From: Triplophysa rosa
Lineage: Eukaryota; Chordata; Actinopteri; Cypriniformes; Nemacheilidae
Length of the DNA stretch: 64,000 bases
Assembly: GCF_024868665.1 (NCBI RefSeq)
Contig: NC_079914.1
Location: 7,654,310-7,718,309, forward strand
Direction: 5' to 3'
Notes under the pieces: generated by a model
Seen by the model: the letters and a program-made list of their open reading frames with translations, nothing else
What the model was told of the DNA's origin: nothing
The model's database searches: none
In this document: positions 12,901-24,900 of the stretch, piece by piece
Position numbering within the stretch: position 1 is the first letter of the stretch
Layout: each line of letters opens with the position of its first letter
Program-made: the position numbers and the translations under genes

Positions 12901-15900
12901 AATTTACATATCGGTGATATTAAAACATCACGATTACAGATAGTTTTAATGCTACAAATATGATAATATTGTCATTTATTCAGCACCCCTTTAAAATTTT
13001 AGGAGCCAAAATGGTTACAACTCTGCCCCCCCCCTCATATTTTGCGTGTGATTTATTGGCCAAAAAAGAATTATTTGACTGGCAGCATTATTTTTTCGTT
13101 GAAAAAAGTAAATAGATATTGCGATAATATTGTTATTGTTTTAAGAGCATTTAAAGAAGAAAATACAGTTTAAAAAAATACAGTTAAAAACAACATCATA
13201 TTTTCTCTAGTTCTTCACTAAATAAACAAGAGCTACAGGAATCAGGAAAAACTGAAAAAGCACAATACAGATTTACTAGAACAACATCACTGAAATAAAA
13301 CAGCGTTCATTATTGGACAGAAAACATTGTGAGTACAACTTTTCCAGATGGATCTTAACGCTGTGAAATGTTCATGAACGCATGTAGGTGGATGGTTTAG
13401 AAAGTCGTAGGGCTGGTTTCAAACTGTAAGAATGAGTAAGGAGAATCAAAATCTCAGCTTACATAAGAGCAGATTCAAGAATCTCTCATTCACTTCTCAT
13501 TACGCAAGAAGCTGGATGATTTACAGCAGGAGCCATTCAAGGCAGCCAAATAAAGCTTGTCTTTTCCCTTCTGCTGTTGTACATGGGATTGTCTCAGAAA
13601 ATTGACAAAACCATAGAAGCCACTGTGCCAAGAAAAATCTCTGATGGGTTTACCACATCCTCCACAAGAAGGTGTAAACCACTGCTAACCATCTTTACCA
13701 GAGAAACACGGTCCAATGAGATCCACGGTCCACAAAACCATGTATTGCCTTACTGTTTAATATTATCAAAACATACAGATATACAGGACAGGGCAGTTTT
13801 GTGTCCATACAATGGAAGTCAATGGGAGTCAGTGTTGTTTGGTTACCAAAATTCTTCAAAATATCTTCTCTTGTGTTTAGCAGACGAAAGTCATGCAGGT
13901 TTGGAATGACATGAGGGCGAATAATTGGTTAAATTTGTCCAATTCTGTTTTGTAATGCTATCCATCGTATAAACAGCTTATTTCACAAGTAAATGAATCT
14001 ACATGCATGTACAAGGTTGTTTTCAAGCAAAAGGTAAATAGTATGTTTACGCCTCATGATGTTGCAAACGTTGAAAGGCTTTGAAACTCATAACGAGACA
14101 CAAGCGAGACTGAACAGAGCGTGGGGTCACTTAGTCTGTGGCCCTGCAGAGAAATGTGGGTAATTGGCAGTGACTAATAGCCATCAGGCAGAAGAGCCGG
14201 ACCCAAGAGGCCAGTCAAACTCCCTAAAGCCATGACGAGCTTCTTACTGCTCACTGACTGTAGCCAACCAGCCAACTGCCGTCAAGAGATTGATGATGGA
14301 AAGAAGGGTAAAAAAAAGAACAGTAAAAAACATTCTGACAAATGCTTGCAGTTTACAAAAGTTTAGCCTTGGCACAAACACCTCAGATCTGACAAAGCAT
14401 TAAGAAGTCTCAGGTGGCGAGAACAAGAGCCAACGCGAAACATCTCGACACCAAACGGTGTCAGAATGGCTGGGCAGGTAGAGCAGCTGAGGTTGAAACT
14501 CTTACTGAGTAAAACACAAGCATACCTCCTACTGTCTCGTCCCATGATGCAACATGCATGTCAAACCCATCAGTGATACCGTGATTTCTTACAGCATACA
14601 GATTTGATAAATGCCAAATAGGAAAAAAAGAGTCTAGTTTTATTGATTTTAATGACCATAAATTTAGGACTAAATTCTGCAAAGCTAAGCGTGACTCTAA
14701 AACAAAGAACATAGTAATGAACCCCTTTATCGACTGTCCAAGTAGTGACATCTATTAAGTGGTCATCACACTCGTGTCATTGTCACGCGCTCGGTTCAAG
14801 AGTTTCGACATCTATCATTAGACACTTGAAAGGAATAGTCTCTTATGCTAATGGTTTCATAAAAGCTTAGCGCTACAGAGTGACTATTCCGTCGGCACGT
14901 CAAATTAAGAGCGCATTACTTATTCATGCAAATAAATTGAAAGTCGTGTTGGGATTCGTTTCCATTGTTTTGAGTTGTTATGACATTATGATGCGTTTTT
15001 GAGAAATGGGCTGAGCTTTTTCTTAGCAAAAAATAGTACGATTTCGGCAGACTCTCAACGGCACGCTAATTACGCGAAAATTCACGAACATGTTTAATTA
15101 CAAAAAAAAGAGGGCTCCAGGATGTCTTTGTAGGTGAGAGGGATTTAAAGAAAGCCCTGTTCTGTCCCGTTAACTCTCCCAACCTACGAATAAGAATGAC
15201 TTAATTCGTTACCTCTACCCCTTTAGATAAGACGCTAGCAAGTAATTAGCGCCATACGCAACATTAACTGCAAAATACAGGAGTTTCGGGATTAGCTTGC
15301 TTTTCTTTTTATTTTAATCATCTTTTGTGTTATCGTTTCCCTCACCAAATTCCTTTGTTCCAATTTCCCCTTGCTTTCAGCTTCCGCTCGGCTTAATTTA
15401 AAGTCTAGCAAGCCTCTGGCAACGAACGTAAAGAAGAGCTATCTCCCCTTTCTTTCAATCTTTTGCTTTGTTTGTATCTGTGGGCTGCGGAGCCGCTCGG
15501 AGATAAAGTTAAAAGGCAAGGGCTCGGCTTCTGAGGAAAAGAATTGACAGCCGTGGAACGGCGCTTCCCGGACCTCCATCCGACGCGTACCGGAGTTCTA
15601 CCGTGGTGGTTTGTCTCATTACAGTCTGAACTGTCAACCCCCAAACCGCACCGAAGCAACCCCGCACCCTCCGCACTAAACCGCCCCCGTGCGAGACGGT
15701 GAAAGGAGGAGAGAGAGAGAAAAGGTGGAGGGGTTCCGAGAAGCGAGAGAGATGGCGCGAGCGGGAAGCTTTGGTCTACCCGCCCTGAGGGAGGCACAGA
15801 TCGAAGGTCTCTTTGCCCATGGGTGAATTTAACCTGCCATGTAGAGACTCATGAATTTCATACCCTGCTGCGGCTAACCTTCAGCCTGCGTATGGAGAGC

Positions 15901-18900
15901 CCGAGCCTGTGGGACATGTGACACGGGCTTGTGTAGAAGACTCTCTCTCACGCTGTACCTGCCCAACGCCTTTTTGTGCTCGTTTGTACATTCCAACTGT
16001 CAATACTAAAATATCCCGAGAGAGGAATTCTGGGTGCACGGAAAAATAAATACGTAGGGACGTGGGTAGGTAGATGGTGGATATCTCTACAAAAGACCAT
16101 TGCAGCCGTGGTGGTGCGATAAAATCCTGATGCACTAACTGTTATAAATCACGACGGGCTCCAAAAAAAGCCTTGTTAGGGATCCCTAACGTGGCAGTGT
16201 GTAAATGATACCGTGTGGCACCGGCCCCGGGAGCAGGTGCGAATGGATGATGTGGTTGTGCGGACCACCGGCTCCATCGAAGACGGTCCCCTGGTGAAGC
16301 AGACACCATTAAGACATGATTAAGGAGAGCCCCGATTAAGCCCTTGCGGGGACTGTAGCTCATCCTGAGCTTTTGGATGAACTGCGGTTCTGAATGGAGG
16401 GAGGTATCCTGTAGAGGGCGCTGTGGGCTCAGGTTTTTATGATGCAGTCACATGCATTTCCTGACTCACGGTGTTGTTTTGTGTTTAGGTGAATGCTACA
16501 GGCTTGCGATGCGAGGCAAAACACACACTGTGAACTGGGAGGTTATTTCTAGATGCTTTAGCAACATCTTTACAGCAGTTTTCTATTTGCAGTGACATTG
16601 TACTTATCACCACGCTGACATTAAAGATAATTCTGTATTTTGACATACTGTACAGACCACACAGACGCATGTGTCACCTATACATACATATGCATTCCTA
16701 AGTTTTGTTTTTATTATGCAATTATGTAAGTGTGAGAATGAAATCAAACTACGCTTTATACTATTTCTTTTTCATGTTAGTTGTGCACTGCGTGTTTACT
16801 GCAACATCATAATCTTTATATTCAAAACACTGATTTTGACAGGAATTATTACCATTTTAATTGTAACCATTTTCTGGAAAAATCTTGATGCAAGCACGAT
16901 GCTAAGGTTTTTTTGGGGGGGGGCGGCGCTTGCTGACCCCCGTCACACCAACTCTCACTCCAAACTCTATGATTTCAGTCTTTAGATCTTGTTTCTGTCT
17001 CTGCAGGTCCTTCATTAAACATATATAATAGTTTTCACCTGTTTTAGTAAACGTCTGGGCAAAACTGTGAATATCGCTTAGAAAAAGATATGCACACCAC
17101 ATTATTGAGCATCATTTATGTCCATAGCGCAAAAATGAGCCAAAGGTAAAATGCTAAACTAAAAGAAAAATTGGATGAAAGTCAAGACACATAGGTGGAG
17201 TCACACGGCTTTACCAAATGTGCACGTCTGAATCCGACTGTGAGAAACCAATACAAATGACTATAAAGAAGAAGACAGGCTGTTAAGAATTTATAAACTG
17301 TTGAAGTGAGATTTTAAAACAACGGGTCATTTTGCATGTAAGCTGTATTAAAACAGCGAGTGGGCTGCGTTTCTAGCTAAGTGTCTGGCATGTGATGTGA
17401 TTCCTCTAATGGAGAGCTTTGCTAAAAAGTGGCGACTTCTGTAAAAAAAATTGAAGAAGCAGAATATGTGGACACCACAAGATGTTACTCTAGTGAGTCA
17501 ATGACTTCAAGATCATTGAAGTCACAGATTTCCCACCTTGACATTATACAGTGTGTGATGAGAAAGGTCATGGCAAAGGTCAAGGCAACAGAAAGCTCAT
17601 GAAATGGTAACAGGAACTGGCGCACTTGACTCTCATCAGGCCCCATGGGCCAATAGGAAGGAGATTTTTAAAACAGCCACATCGTTCTGCTCGTGGCCAG
17701 ACATAAGCATCCAGGCCTTACTGAGCAAATAAAGAATCTTCCTGAAGCATTCAGTCCTCGAAAAAAGAATAAAAAAGACAAACAAACAGACAGGAAAAAG
17801 GGAAAAAGTGATTACCTAGAGAATGAGCCGCAGTGGTTTTGGAACTGAAGAAGCGTCCCAAACCCAGGTCGCCCAGTTTTACCACTCCAGTGGCTGTGAT
17901 GAAGACGTTTGCCGGTTTAATGTCTGTAACAGAATAAATGTAAGCTTAAGTAATAGATCAGATACATTACTAGGGACGTCTACACATTTATGGCCAACAA
18001 GGACATCATATAGGACAACAAATGAAACAAAAATAAAATCAAGTATTTATCATTCTAGTTTAAAATTTCTTTACAAGTGTAATCTTTGTGTTTTATTCAA
18101 TTTAGAAAAACGTTTATTACAATTTGTACATTATTTGACAAAGATCTGAATTTATTACCCATCATATAAAAGTACTAAAAACTATACTTTTAGAAAAAGT
18201 GAATTAAAGTATTGTACAAACTGCATATTTAAATCAATTCTAGGACACATTTTTTGAGTCTCACATAAAAAAATGATGTTTTGCAATTTGCAGATGCTTT
18301 TATCCAAACCGATTTGTTACCCAAGTTTAAACCCATGACCTTAGCTTCACAAAAACAACGCACAGACAAAACATTTGATCCTGAGCCACAAACAAAAGTG
18401 CACTACACAAACATTAGCAATCTGAATGTTCAAGAAAGGTTACCAAAAAGGTTACCATTAGCAAGATACAGTATTTACTTTTCAGCCGGTCCTAATCCCT
18501 TTCAAGAGACCGGCCGCATGTTGACAGCAAGGGAACATGATCTTAACTTTTGGTACAAGGCCAGTTGAAACCTTTACTGCTAATTCATATTCTCTCCCTT
18601 CACAAGCGCACGTCTGGTATGTTACAATAGTTCGCCAAGTGTTGCATAAAAACATGAGAACTGGGGAAGAGTCTCAGGTCGCTGTGGACAGTTGCGTCAT
18701 CTTGCTTGTTTTCGAATGGCAATAGGATGATGCAATGCATGCTGCAGAGTGTCTGGTCAAGCTTGTGCATAGCACAGACCTTAAGATTCTTGTTTCAAAG
18801 TTGATAAGAGGCAGATGTATTTTAAAGAAAGGAGTTCTGCGTGGTTTTAAACAACGGTGCATGCATCTTAATATGTGACCGTTGCAGCGAAGGGTTAATG

Positions 18901-21900
18901 TCACATCCTCAAATGAATGATCATATAACCCCTACGCGTTCATATTAACACCTTGGATTCAACTTTATTGTCCTTGCACATGAAAAAACAAGGCAACGAA
19001 ATGCAGTTAGCATCTAACCAGAAGTGCAAAGTAGTAGTGCAATAAAGATGTATGTGCAGACGTACAAAAATAAATCAACTATATAGCATATATGAGAATA
19101 TACAGAATATTTGTGAATATACAGGATGTGCATATATGAATTTAAAGTGTACATAAGTGTGTCGTGAATATATGTAGACTATGCATAGTGCAAATGAATA
19201 TACAGGGTATGTTTATGACTGTACAAGATGCATACAAATATACAAGATGTATTAATATGATATACCGACAGCGAGTACAGTGATACACTGCATTTCTGAG
19301 GAATATCATGATTGTAAGACTATACAGACTATATGTACAGATATATGAATGTATAGAGTATAAGCAATATTTACAGTGATTTATAGCAGTTTATTTGGGT
19401 ATGGGGGTTCATCTATGTTGAGGGTGGAGTGTCACTGAGTTAGTCAGTTGAAGAGTGTGCGAGTGTTTTTATGTTTGCGTGTTGTATCAGCGTGCACGTG
19501 AGTGTGCGTGCACATACCTCTGTGCATGACGCGGCGGGAGTGCATGTGCTCCAGTGCGCTGCAAAGCTGAACAAAGTACTTCCACACCGTCTTCTCTGGA
19601 ATCAGTCGTCTTTGTTTCTTGAAATGCTGCGGGCGGTAAACAAATAAATAAATAAATACACTGTGATCGGGACGAGACGCACAGCCTTTCATTTTCGTAG
19701 ATGCACGCTATCCCCGCTAACTCGAAACGTCAACGTTTTAATTTAGAACTTTGGCAGCGAAACTGCTCGATCTGTTGTCCCGTACGTTCAGTGTGGACTG
19801 TATTTAGCGGTAAATCAAACCTGTCCGATCAGAGCATAACAAAACCAGCAGTGACCACCTTAAAGTTCTGCTCTGCTGCTATAATCTGATGCAGGCTCTA
19901 CATTGAAAAGCATCTTCCATAAACTTTTTATTTCCTTTGCGTTTGAAGCCACTGCAATGGAAACCATCTGACGTTTGTGAATGCAGCAGGAGCCTCATGG
20001 GGAAACAAACATTTATTTTTTTGTAAATGCAAACATGTTTTGGATGGTTAAGTGTATACATGGGCTGAGAAAAAGTCATCTCGATGAGAGTAACAGAATG
20101 TAGCTAAATAACACCAAGACCGTATAAATATAGAAAAAGTTTTTAAAATTGCGTAATCATTTTAGGTTTTTCATGAGTCAAAAACTGGAACTAGTTTATT
20201 AGTTTAACTGCTTCTAGTTTAGAAACCTAAATTAGAAAGTTTAACCTAAGTTCAATTATTTTTATGACTCATTATGAGTAGTTGTGTGTCCTATGGTGTG
20301 ACAGCATCAATATTAAAAAAAACTAACAATGAAAATAAATCTCAATTATGCTATATTATAAATATTATTAATATAAAATAATATATTATTAACTGATTGA
20401 TTTCTACATTTTTCTATGTCAATTCAATTTTATTTATGTAGCGCTTTTCACAATGTGCATTGTTCCAAAGCCGCTTTACAGGAGAAAATAAGAAAAACTG
20501 AAAAACACAAAAAAGGTCGAACACAGCACAGTGCATGGTGTTTGTAGAACAAGCAAGATCATTCTAGTAAATAATATCTAATAAATGCAGTCTCCCGGTG
20601 ATTTATTTAGCATATTTTGCATTGAGTGAATGCTTGGCTGAAAAGATGTGTCTTTAATGTGGATTTAAATTGGGAGTGTGTCTGGCCCTCGAATATTATC
20701 TGGAAGGCTATTCCAGAGTTTAGGTGCTACTTATGAGAAAGCTCTACCCCCTTTGGTGGATTTAGTTATTCTAGGTGTTATCAAAAGTCTGGAGTTTTGA
20801 GATCTTAGAGAGCGTGATGGGTTGTAGTGTGGTAGAAGCTCTGTTGTGCACGTAGGGGCTAAACCGTTTAGGGCTTTATAAGTAATTAAAAGAACTTTAA
20901 AGTCAATACGATACTTAATAGGTAACCAGTGAAGGGATGATAACATTGGGGTTATGTGATCGTATTTTCTGGACCTGGTTAGAACTCTGGCAGCTGCATT
21001 CTGAACTAACTGTAGTTTGTTTATTGATGCTGCAGGACAATCACTAAGCAGTGCATTACAGTAGTCAAGTCTTGAGGTCACAAATGCATGAATAAGCTTC
21101 TCTGCGTCAGCAACACATAGAATGTTTTGTAATTTGGCAACATTTCTAAGGTGGAAGAAGGCTGTTTTTGTGACATTTGAGATGTGATTTCCAAATGACA
21201 GGTTGCTGTCTAATATAGCGCCTAGGTCTTTAACTGTATTTGTTGGAGTAACAAATATAGCTGAGTATCATCTGCATAACAGTGGAAGCTAATTCCATGT
21301 TCCCTTTCTATCGGTCTCTCGACGTTGTGTCGAACCGACAGATGGGGTTCGTCCCTGAGAACCAATCGCTTCCGACTTCTTAGAAAAGGCCAATGAAAAT
21401 TGGCGAATGAAATTTGCATGCTGGACTCCGCCCCCGGATATCCGGGTATAAAAGGGAGACGGCGTGCCTCATTCATTCACCTTTTGTTCTTCGGAGCCTT
21501 CGCTCATGATCAACAGACTTCACTACAAGACTGCCGGCTCTACGACGTGGTGCAGCGGACTGTCCCTTCCTGCAGCGACTTCCCCTGGGCGTCTCGGCGG
21601 TTCCAGAAGTGTTTGAGTTTTTTCTCTAAAATGGCAAATTTCTCCAGCGTGGCATGTCCCGCTGTTCTCGTGGGTGCAACACACTCATCGAGGAGGGGGA
21701 CGGACACGATGTCTGCTCCCAGTACGCTGGGGCAGATGTTGTGGATACATCCTGCCCGCACTGCGGGCAGTTGACGATTCAGACGTTGCGTCACGGGTGG
21801 CTGTGTTCCCACGGGACTCCGCCACCACCTCGTCTGCTTCCCGTTCCGTGACGGCAGGACTACGGCCCTGCCTCCCGCTACGGCGAGCAGCGAGGGTGAT

Positions 21901-24900
21901 ATGAGGATTACTGTGAGCGCTAATCCGTCAGCCACTGGCACGCGGACTGTTTGCACCTCGTCTTGCTCGTCTGACCGTTCCCCATGAGACGGTCCGCCGT
22001 CTTATTCCTCAATCACGTATCGGACATGGTACGTGATGATGAGATGTCTGTTGCAGCATCGGAGGGTGACTTACTGGCATCAGACTCCAACGATTCCTTG
22101 AAGCTCCCTCCCTCGGGGGGTCGAGATCAGGAAGAAGCGGACGTCGAAATGTCAGCCATGCTTTCCCGGGCCGCCGGCATTAGGTTGCGGTGCACCGCAC
22201 TGCCTCTCCCAACATTCGCGGCTGGATACACGGGTGCCGTGTTCCCCCGGAAGTGCATGAGGAACCTAGTACGACCTGGAATTCCCCCTTCGGCGCGTAC
22301 ACGTCAACTAGTTCCATCACCCTTCCTTCCCTTGATGGTGGGGCAGCTAGAGGATACGTCGATGTCCCCCAGGGGCTCGACCTAGACTCCTGTCCAAAGC
22401 ACGTAGGCTTTTCGGCATCTGAGGTGTCGAGAGCTTACTCTGCTGCGGACCAAGCTGTCCCCTCTCGCCACGCTATGGCCTTCCTGCAGGCCAATGCGCG
22501 GAGAGAGCTCCACGAGGGTAAGACCGACCCAGCGCTTATGCAGGAACTCCGCAGCTTCACCGACCTCGCTCTCGGGTGACCAAGGTGATCGCATGGGCCC
22601 TGGGTCGGGCGATGTCCACACTTGTGGTCCAGGAGAGACACCTCTGGCTGAACCTTGCACAGGTGAGTAACACTGAGAAAGTCCGCTTTCTCGATGCACC
22701 CATCTCGCAAGGGGGGGGCTGTTTGGTGATACTGTCGAGTTCGACAGTTAGGGAGCAGACAGAGGATATCAAGTATGTCCTCCCCAGCCGCGACTCGACC
22801 GCGCTCTGGCCGCCGAGATCCCGTGCACCGTCTGTTTCCCAGCAGCCCTGGTCCTCTTCGAGACATCGAAGAGGAGACCACCACCCCGTCAGCAGCCGCG
22901 GCTAAAGCCAAAGCGGCCCTCATGGGAAGACCCCAAGGGGATCGAGAATACCTTCGAGCCCGACCACAGCCATTCCTTTGCTGGTGGTCGATCCGGGACG
23001 GTTCCTGCCCCGTCCCAACAGCCCATTTCTAAAAGTTTTCTCCCTCTCTGGGCGTTTATCACAGCCGCTCTCACCCTCTACACGACGGTGTTCGGCAACT
23101 CAACGTTGCATCACGGCGAGACCCAATGTTCTCGCTGTTAGAGAAACAAGGCTGCCGCCTGTGAGGCCGAAGGCAGGGGCCTTCCCACCTTTCAAGAAAG
23201 CTCAGGGACCCCCTACCTACCCACTGGTAGGTTACAATTTCACGGTAGCGCTCACGGCTGACACGTCCAGGCCAGTCACCGTCGCTTCGCTAGAGATTGT
23301 GACAGGGCACAGTGTTATGGCATTTTCCATAGGAACCCCATCTGTCGGTTCGACACAACGTCGAGAGACCGACAGAAAGGGAATGTCTCGGTTACGGTTG
23401 TAACCTCGGTTCCCTGATGGAGGGAACGAGACGTTGTGTCCTCCTTGCCACAACACGTGCTGTCCACTGCAGCAGTCGTGAGAGGTCTCAGGCTCCTCAG
23501 AACTAAGGTGAATGAATGAGGCACGCCATCTCTCTTTTATACCCGGATATCCGGGGGCAGAGTCCGACATACAAATTTCATTCGCCAATTTTCATTGGCC
23601 TTTTCTACGAAGTCGGAAGCGATTGGTTCTCAGGGACGAACCCCATCTGTCGGTTCGACACAACGTCTCGATCCCTCCATCAGGGAACCGAGGTTACAAC
23701 CGTAACCGAGACATTTTCTAATAATGTTGCCAAGGGCCAGCATGTATATGGAGAACAGCAAGGGTCCTAAAACCGATCCCTGAGGTAATCCATAATTTAC
23801 TTGCATTAGATTTGATGATTCCCCATTTAAATGGACAAATTGATGTCTGTCTGATAAGTAAGATCTGAACCATTGTAGTGCCTGTCCCTGAATATCGGTA
23901 TAACTGTGTAAGCGATCTAGAAGTATTTTATGGTCTACAGTATCGAACGCAGCACTAAGGTCAAGCAGGACTAGGAGTGAGATGTTACCTTTATCTGATG
24001 CTATAAGCAGGCAGTTTCAGTACTATGGTGCAGTCTAAAGCCTGACTAAAATTTTTCGTGTATGTCATTATTTTGTAAGAAAGAGCACAACTGAGTGGAC
24101 ATTACTTTTTCTAGTATTTTAGACAGGTAAGGAAGATTTGAAATCGGTCTATAGTTTCCTAGTTCATTGGGGTCTAAGTTTGGTTTCTTGATAAGAGGCT
24201 TAATGACGGCCAGTTTAAAGGGTCCAGGGACATGGCCTAGATTAATTGACGAGTTGATAATGTTATAAATGGGCTCAATTGCAACAGGTAGTAACTCTTT
24301 TAATAATTTAGTTGGTGTGGGGTCTAATAAGCATGTTGTAGGTTTAGATGTTGCAATAAGTTTAATTAAATCTTCCTGTTTTATAGTTGAGAAACACTGT
24401 AGCTTTTCTTTTGAGGCGATGGTTGGTACTAATTCATAGGACAGACTTGGAGGTTGAGTTTTTACTATTTTGTCTCGCATGTTTTCGATTTTCTCTGTAA
24501 TAAATTTCATGAATTCATTGCTACCAAGGTGCGGCGGAATAACCAGGTCAGGCGATGTCTGTTTATTTGTTAATTTAGCAACTGTAGTAAATAAAAACCT
24601 TGGATTGTTTTAGTTAGTTTCTATGAGGTTTCGGAGGTGCTCAGCCTTTGCTGCTTTTAGTGCCTTTTTATAACAGTTTACACTCTCTTTCCATGCAATT
24701 TTAAAGACCTCTAATTGGGTTTGTTTCCATTTGCGCTCCTGTTTACGTGTTTCTATACCTATGGTATATTTGTCAATTTCTAAAGCAAACAGATTTGTAA
24801 TATACAAAACATATTTGAATGTTATTTGACCAATCATCATTGCATTTTTGACCTACATTAAAGCAAAAAATATATACCTAATATTTTTGTCTTGTTTTCC

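Larger units (their letters stand above)
12108..17815 (-). other. nek7: nek7 intron 7
   Basis: Contains a hAT-like foldback repeat (12.5-13.0 kb), a half MITE (13.8 kb) and two GC-richer stretches (15.4-15.9 and 16.15-16.4 kb) that could be regulatory. 14000-15300 and 16900-17800 show nothing I can name. Confidence 0.75.
21302..23712 (+). mobile_element. DIRS-type retrotransposon, internally deleted
   Basis: About 2.4 kb with inverted terminal repeats (about 21302-21502 and 23491-23712) and an internal complementary region at 23334-23440, the layout specific to DIRS elements. It carries a broken gag-like gene but no reverse transcriptase or tyrosine recombinase. It sits in the LINE with GTT at the left junction (21299-21301) and ATT at the right (23713-23715) and no longer target duplication, as expected of recombinase-mediated insertion. 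Confidence 0.85.
20405..24845 (-). mobile_element. degraded L2-like LINE retrotransposon, interrupted by a DIRS element
   Basis: Minus-strand fragments form a non-LTR reverse transcriptase. 24046-24510 carries the fingers region with [20 protein letters not shown]. 23720-24040 has [13 protein letters not shown] and [17 protein letters not shown]. 21245-21300 has the YADD active site. 20731-21200 has [12 protein letters not shown] and [13 protein letters not shown], then GGRAFS. Frameshifts, stops and a deletion after YADD make it dead. The 3' tail near 20410-20470 carries the CAATTCAATTTTATTTAT and GCGCTTTTCACAATG motifs of fish LINEs. The 5' end is truncated before the endonuclease. L2 group is my best assignment. 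Confidence 0.85.

Noticed and set aside
22382..22923. Minus-strand frame of 162 codons
   Set aside because: It is the antisense shadow of the DIRS gag-like gene, whose recognisable residues lie on the plus strand.
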